From the NCBI RefSeq assembly GCF_008271295.1, contig NZ_VTOY01000017.1:1-42126 (forward strand): 42,126 bases of DNA. Direction: 5' to 3'. Below the pieces are notes generated by a model. That model worked only from the letters and a program-made list of their open reading frames with translations. It did not search any database and was not told where the DNA came from. The first letter of the stretch is position 1, and each line of letters starts with the position of its first letter. This document shows positions 38,524 through 42,126 of this stretch, in pieces. The translations under genes and the position numbers were made by a program. This DNA comes from Pseudoselenomonas ruminis (GTDB lineage Bacteria; Bacillota; Negativicutes; Selenomonadales; Selenomonadaceae).

Positions 38524-38567
38524 GTTGATTTCCTCCCTTAGGGGTGTTTTTCGTTACCCCCATGATG

Positions 38568-38823
38568 AATTTTTCTTTTTTTTGATGGCCGAAAGGTATC
38601 GCGCCCGGGAGGAATCCGCAAGGCTACATAGTACCGCGCAGCGGCTTGGCCTTGCGGAAGGAAGGAGGGGGTGATAGGCTTGTCCCGGCAAAAAAAAGAA
38701 TAGATTAAATGCTTTTGGCTTTCCTGAAGGGAAAGCTTCCATGCGTTAGGGATTGAAGCCCGGAAGGGTGGAGACGGCTCTGCTGGCTCCATTCACGAAA
38801 GCCCGACCCGAAGGGGAACGCCC
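38568..38823 (-). repeat. GC-rich structured repeat, copy B
   Basis: Aligns with 2982-3166 plus 3343-3421 without the 176-nt insert. The main stem is TCCGCAAGGC (38615-38624) with GCCTTGCGGA (38649-38658), enclosing CCGC-GCA-GCGG (38634-38644). Against copy A the closing C-G pair has become T-A, a paired change, and GCTGCGCAGC has become GCTACATAGT. Short frames in it are not conserved between copies. Confidence 0.75.
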
Positions 38824-38904
38824 TCCCCCCCGAAAAAAATAAAAGGAATGCCCCGTTATAATAGCGAATTTATCATGGTGAGTATTTTTCTAGGAGGTCA
38901 GAGA

Positions 38905-39210
38905 ATGACGAAAATAACAGCGATTGGTCAAAAATGGGGACACAGAACAACGGTGGAGGTTTCAAGGGAAAGAAAAGGGCAGGAAATCAAAATCCTATTC
39001 AATGGAAAAGAGGAACCTTGCTTGCTATCAGAACTTGAAACAGCCTTGGATATGGCTCCACTTATGGCCAACTGTTATCAACCTCCCAAGGACAGTATGC
39101 TGGCCTATTATAATGCCTTATCTGCTTGCTTCTTTGAAAAAATGGAAAATATTGAGGTAAAGGGACGAATTGAGCAAATTCCAACGTACAAAGAAGCAGC
39201 CGTATACTAA
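38905..39210 (+). CDS. Hypothetical protein (101 residues)
   Basis: MTKITAIGQKWGHRTTVEVS..., with a beta-rich front half and a helical back half (LLSELETALDMAPLMANCYQ, AYYNALSACFFEKMENIEVK). AGGAGG lies 8 nt before ATG 38905; the upstream extension to 38848 contains the promoter-like TTATAAT. It is divergent from the ardC cassette. No signal peptide or membrane segment. I do not recognise the family. Confidence 0.7.
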   Translation: MTKITAIGQKWGHRTTVEVSRERKGQEIKILFNGKEEPCLLSELETALDMAPLMANCYQPPKDSMLAYYNALSACFFEKMENIEVKGRIEQIPTYKEAAVY

Positions 39211-39225
39211 AAAAATCAGTTTATC

Positions 39226-39270
39226 TCAAAACGGCCTTTCAGAATGCCCTGTAAGGCTCGTATTTTGAGT
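39226..39270. other. Long imperfect hairpin after the gene ending at 39210
   Basis: CTCAAAA pairs with TTTTGAG, and inside it GCCTT pairs with AAGGC. No T-run. The remaining sequence to 39454 is AT-rich with no gene seen; it must hold the promoter of the next small gene. Confidence 0.45.
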
Positions 39271-39454
39271 AGTACATATAAATATATACCTCATGAATAA
39301 ATATAGCTCCAACGCCATCTAAATGCGAATAAAGAGGTATGGCAAAAAAACGAATAAAAATCATCAATTTATGTCGAAAAGTAGCAGGAAAAATGGTAAC
39401 ATTATAGAATAATAGCAGTATTAAAATTTGAAATACAATATGGAGGTTTTTAGT

Positions 39455-39655
39455 ATGGCAAGAAAAGCAAATTATGAGGAAAAAATCGCAACGATTGAAG
39501 CAAAAATCGAAAAGAAGAAAGAGGAAATCAAGTCTCTTAAAGATGAGTTAGCAGCACTCCAAAGCAAAAAGGCTCAAAATGACTACCAAGAGCTTTTGGA
39601 TTACATGAAGAATAATAATCTGTCTGCTGGCGATGTCCTCAGCAAAATCAGATAA
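39455..39655 (+). CDS. Small coiled-coil protein (66 residues)
   Basis: A coiled coil covers residues 5-48 (IEAKIEKKKEEIKSLKDELA, ALQSKKAQND), followed by a short helical end LLDYMKNNNLSAGDVLSKIR. GGAGG lies 8 nt before ATG 39455. Small proteins with this layout are common on Firmicute mobile elements (compare DUF4315-like; recalled, not verified). The end LSAGDVLSKI could be a DNA- or protein-binding tail. A terminator follows directly, so it is a single-gene unit. Confidence 0.75.
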   Translation: MARKANYEEKIATIEAKIEKKKEEIKSLKDELAALQSKKAQNDYQELLDYMKNNNLSAGDVLSKIR

Positions 39656-39660
39656 AAAAG

Positions 39661-39688
39661 AGGAGGAGCGTGTAAACGCTCCTCCTTC
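39661..39688. terminator. Bidirectional terminator
   Basis: AGGAGGAGCG (39661-39670) pairs with CGCTCCTCCT (39677-39686), preceded by AAAAAAG. It lies between the converging genes 39455-39655 and 39690-40037. Confidence 0.8.
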
Positions 39689-39689
39689 A

Positions 39690-40037
39690 TTATTGCTGGA
39701 TGCTTCCCCTATATCGCTCTAGGGCTTCTTCAGCAGTGAATTTATCAAAAGCCTGATTCAAGGTATCAAGCAGGTTCATGGCCTCCTCCTGCGGAGAGTG
39801 GGCCGCTCGCATAGAAATAATAAGATAAGCAAGCACAATATCCTTGAATCTGCCTGTATCGAATAGCATACAGCTATTTTTTTCAGCTGCATCCTGCGCG
39901 GTTAATGGCTTGACTTCAGATAAGGCCGTCAGGGCTTCTTCTAAAGTCTTTTTGATATTATCCGGGGAGCGGTCGGGGTACCTGCGGGAGAATGTCTCCA
40001 GCAGAGTAGAGAGTTCTTTTAATTGCAGCTCATTCAT
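39690..40037 (-). CDS. Hypothetical helical protein beside the IS
   Basis: The 115-residue, mostly helical protein is MNELQLKELSTLLETFSRRY..., with SPDNIKKTLEEALTALSEVK and a C-terminal EEALERYRGSIQQ. ATG 40037 has AAAGGA upstream; the longer frame to 40106 runs into the transposase gene. No known family recognised. Its promoter region has been cut off or replaced by the IS, whose transposase ends about 50 bp upstream, so present expression is uncertain. Confidence 0.65.
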   Translation of the reverse strand: MNELQLKELSTLLETFSRRYPDRSPDNIKKTLEEALTALSEVKPLTAQDAAEKNSCMLFDTGRFKDIVLAYLIISMRAAHSPQEEAMNLLDTLNQAFDKFTAEEALERYRGSIQQ

Positions 40038-40089
40038 GTAGCAAATTCCTTTCCTTGTAGCATAACCACAGTACAACAGTTTACAGCTT

Positions 40090-41451
40090 TTAAGCCGCTT
40101 GCTCATCGCCCCAAGCCAATGCTTGCAAAGCCTTGAGCAATGTGCTTGAATTTATGCTACTTTGGGCTTTGGACACCAAAGTGGCGAAAAATACTTCCTT
40201 GTGGATCTGCTGGCTTAGCGCGTGCCGCAACTCTTGCGGGCTCTTGTCCCGGTAGGTGTTCAGCCGCTCGTCCTCATACGGCAGGATCTTCATGAGAGCG
40301 TGCCCGGAATTCGTTAGGTTCAGCAGATGCTCAATCGCAGTCTTTGTGCGAACTTTGTAGCTGCCGAGCTCCCAGAACATCTTCTGCTCGTAGTAGTTCG
40401 TCTCAATGCCCCAGCGGAGCTTGTAGAGCTTGAGCGGGTAAATCGCCATATGCTTGGAGCTGGTGTTGCGGAGCCCTTTGTTCTCCTGCCAAGCAATGCT
40501 CATGTGCAGCGCCATCGGATCTATGGTGCTGAAAAAGAGACGGTACGAGCCACTCTTGCTCAGCGTCACATAGGCATGGACGGTATGGTCGCCAAAGATG
40601 CGCGTTTTCACCAGACGGTGAGCAACAAAATAGTTGTCCATCCGGCAAAGGTAATTCGTGAGATCATTGGCAATCTCGTCCAGCATCAAGCGTTTACCGT
40701 ACTTTGGTGGACGGCCGCGACGGCCTGCCGTCGAATCCGGCAACTCGAACATGGCCGTATCGTGGCGTGCATTGCAGGTCACATTGAGATTCGGATAGCT
40801 GAGAGCATGTGCGAGCAACTCGCGCTTGGCGTACCAGCTATCGAAGAGCAGGATGACCTGGCGTTTTTCAAGGATTGGCATGACTTCATCGAGAAGCTGG
40901 CAGGCAAGTGTCAGCTTCGAGGCTTCGCCGTTGCTCATGACGTAGCCAATCGGCACCGCGATATAACGGATCTGCTGCTTGCCTGCGGTCTCATGGAGGA
41001 CCGGCACGCTCATCGTCAGGCTGACGAAGGCATGCCCATTGAAATAGGACTTGCCATCGTGTTTGGCGTGGTCGTACAGGATGCCTACACCGTCGAAGTG
41101 CTTGCCCCACTTGGCAATGGACGTGTCGTCCACGCTGAGCAGGATAGGCTCCTGCCGCAGTGCCTCTGGCACTATGGCAAGCGCCTGCAGCGCCAAGGCC
41201 TGGCGAATGGATGCATCCGTGACGAGGCCGTTGCCAAGGGCGCGGTAATAGCTGTTGAGCGATGCGTCCGTCTGCTTCGATAGGAACTGCCGGAACAGGC
41301 AGCGCACCGACGGCGCCGACTCCAGAGCCAGTTGAGCAATGAGTAACCACGCCAGCAGATGGCGCGTCCGTCTCGTCGCAGATGGGAACAAGGAAGAAAA
41401 AGTCGTCAGGAGTCTGTTAACTGTCGGCTGACTGGTGTATAATTGAGACAT
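40090..41451 (-). CDS. IS4-type DDE transposase
   Basis: The 453-residue transposase starts MSQLYTSQPTVNRLLTTFSS. The DDE core is visible: ILLSVDDTSIAKWG (first Asp), VILLFDSWYAKRELL (second Asp) and KLRWGIETNYYEQKMFW (Y-x-x-x-x-E/K-type signature with the Glu). A basic insert GRRGRPPKYGKR lies between. It is GC-richer than neighbouring genes, so of recent foreign origin. It is divergent from blaACI, 172 bp away, and could have brought it or given it a promoter. I could not fix the terminal repeats; ACCACA near 40065 and TGTGGT near 41480 are the only weak candidates. Confidence 0.88.
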   Translation of the reverse strand: MSQLYTSQPTVNRLLTTFSSLFPSATRRTRHLLAWLLIAQLALESAPSVRCLFRQFLSKQTDASLNSYYRALGNGLVTDASIRQALALQALAIVPEALRQEPILLSVDDTSIAKWGKHFDGVGILYDHAKHDGKSYFNGHAFVSLTMSVPVLHETAGKQQIRYIAVPIGYVMSNGEASKLTLACQLLDEVMPILEKRQVILLFDSWYAKRELLAHALSYPNLNVTCNARHDTAMFELPDSTAGRRGRPPKYGKRLMLDEIANDLTNYLCRMDNYFVAHRLVKTRIFGDHTVHAYVTLSKSGSYRLFFSTIDPMALHMSIAWQENKGLRNTSSKHMAIYPLKLYKLRWGIETNYYEQKMFWELGSYKVRTKTAIEHLLNLTNSGHALMKILPYEDERLNTYRDKSPQELRHALSQQIHKEVFFATLVSKAQSSINSSTLLKALQALAWGDEQAA

Positions 41452-41573
41452 CACGTAGCACCTCTCGTGTTTGGTTTGTGGTGAAGTGACTGCATCTTTG
41501 ATTGTATGAAGTGATGTATTAGTAATGGCAATAAGAGTGCTAATTGCTGATGATCACGCTCTATTGAGCCAAT

Positions 41574-41599
41574 ACGACCCGTTGAATTTGGCGGGTCGT
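41574..41599. other. Hairpin upstream of blaACI
   Basis: ACGACCCG (41574-41581), 10-nt loop, CGGGTCGT (41592-41599), 24 nt before the beta-lactamase ATG. May be an insertion-element end, a weak terminator or a 5' leader structure. The rest of 41455-41622 shows no gene and no convincing -35/-10 pair. Confidence 0.45.
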
Positions 41600-41622
41600 T
41601 CAACAGATAGTAGGAGGTTATT

Positions 41623-42126
41623 ATGAAGAAATTTTGTTTTTTGTTTTTGATAATCTGTGGCTTGATGGTTTTCTGCCTTCAGGATTGTCAAGCGCGGCAG
41701 AAATTAAATCTTGCTGATCTGGAAAATAAATATAACGCCGTGATTGGTGTTTACGCCGTTGACATGGAGAATGGAAAAAAAATTTGCTACAAACCTGATA
41801 CGCGTTTTTCCTACTGCTCGACACACAAAGTTTTTACGGCTGCAGAATTGCTAAGACAAAAAAATACCTCCGATTTGAATGAAATTCGTAAGTTTTCGGC
41901 GGAAGATATTTTGTCCTACGCGCCAATCACCAAAGACCATGTTGCTGATGGCATGACGCTGGCGGAAATTTGTTCGGCATCGCTCAGGTGGAGTGACAAC
42001 ACGGCGGCAAATTTAATTTTGCAGGAGATCGGCGGCGTGGAAAATTTCAAGGTGGCACTTAAAAATATTGGCGACAAAACTACCAAACCTGCGCGAAATG
42101 AACCTGAACTTAATCTTTTCAATCCA
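41623..42126 (+). CDS. blaACI-1: Class A beta-lactamase, ACI-1 type (partial, runs off window)
   Basis: The first 168 codons are present; the full enzyme is about 284 residues. It is exported, with signal peptide MKKFCFLFLIICGLMVFCLQ, and hydrolyses penicillins and some cephalosporins. Class A motifs are present: SYCSTHKVF (active-site Ser-x-x-Lys, S-T-H-K), RWSDNTAAN (SDN loop) and RNEPELN (general-base Glu166 region). The KTG motif lies beyond the window. The sequence matches my memory of ACI-1 from Acidaminococcus fermentans and other Negativicutes. AGGAGG lies 5 nt before ATG 41623. An IS4-type transposase lies just upstream in the opposite direction. Confidence 0.92.
   Translation, partial: MKKFCFLFLIICGLMVFCLQDCQARQKLNLADLENKYNAVIGVYAVDMENGKKICYKPDTRFSYCSTHKVFTAAELLRQKNTSDLNEIRKFSAEDILSYAPITKDHVADGMTLAEICSASLRWSDNTAANLILQEIGGVENFKVALKNIGDKTTKPARNEPELNLFNP

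Noticed and set aside
40327-41283. 318-codon plus-strand open frame opposite the IS4-type transposase
   Set aside because: It is antisense to a clear DDE transposase, has no ribosome site, and arises from GC-rich codon bias of the transposase.
40060-41486. Terminal inverted repeats of the IS4-type element
   Set aside because: ACCACA and TGTGGT near 40065 and 41480 match over too few bases, and no target duplication is visible, so I did not annotate the ends.
41455-41622. An IS-borne outward promoter for blaACI
   Set aside because: TTGATT and TTTGAT occur, but no -10 at the right distance is convincing.

Overview
The window is part of a conjugative plasmid, or an integrated plasmid-like element, from a Firmicute with an outer membrane. 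Negativicutes (Selenomonas, Mitsuokella, Megamonas, Megasphaera or Acidaminococcus relatives) fit best. The reasons are a full Gram-negative P-type (trb/VirB) type IV secretion operon with periplasmic components, Firmicute-like ribosome binding sites and small proteins, a blaACI-1-type class A beta-lactamase known from Acidaminococcus and other Negativicutes, and an lnu(C) transposon known from streptococci. The organism is inferred from gene content; no chromosomal marker is present.

Layout: 80-3421 holds an accessory block on the minus strand (radC-like gene plus a DUF3846-like gene). The second gene is broken by an intact 1725-bp lnu(C) transposon with an 8-bp target duplication. 3502-5671 carries small unknown genes and a VirB1-type lytic transglycosylase. 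5808-8140 is the transfer start: a MobA/MobL (MOBQ) relaxase and an oriT with an inverted repeat followed by a TAAGTGCGCCCT nick region. 8574-11900 is the replication module: a Rep_3-type initiator under a 30-bp palindrome, a small HTH gene, three 37-bp-spaced repeats, iterons, two DnaA boxes and an AT-rich stretch.

12477-25091 is the transfer operon in the order trbC, trbF, trbG, a VirB10 split into two proteins, the VirD4/TraG coupling protein, traD-like, trbB, trbD, trbE, trbJ, a TrbK-position protein and trbL. A small HTH regulator ends the operon and a paralogue lies just before it, facing away. 25235-26790 is an actin-type parM/parR partition pair. 27496-31236 has an XRE regulator, topoisomerase III, a small membrane protein and an M23 peptidase. 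31280-32319 has two regulatory-looking genes and 32530 a serine recombinase. 33131-36735 is an AT-rich restriction-modification island: one C5 methyltransferase flanked by two different predicted nucleases. 36920 encodes a DNA-binding-like protein under an inverted-repeat operator. 37648-38523 is an ArdC-like antirestriction gene. The right end carries small genes, an IS4-type transposase and the 5' part of blaACI-1, which runs out of the window.

The most unusual structure is a pair of matching accessory cassettes (80-3421 and 37553-38823). Each has, in the same order, a CCCCGC-GTAA-GCGGGG hairpin, a terminator, minus-strand cargo (DUF3846/radC, or ardC) and a 5' GC-rich structured repeat of about 250 nt. 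The two repeat copies differ in ways that keep base pairing. Other observations are three near-identical 29-bp promoters in front of unrelated minus-strand units, a methyltransferase promoter built into a 26-bp palindrome, a split VirB10, and a parR start whose Shine-Dalgarno is separated from the ATG by a perfect hairpin.
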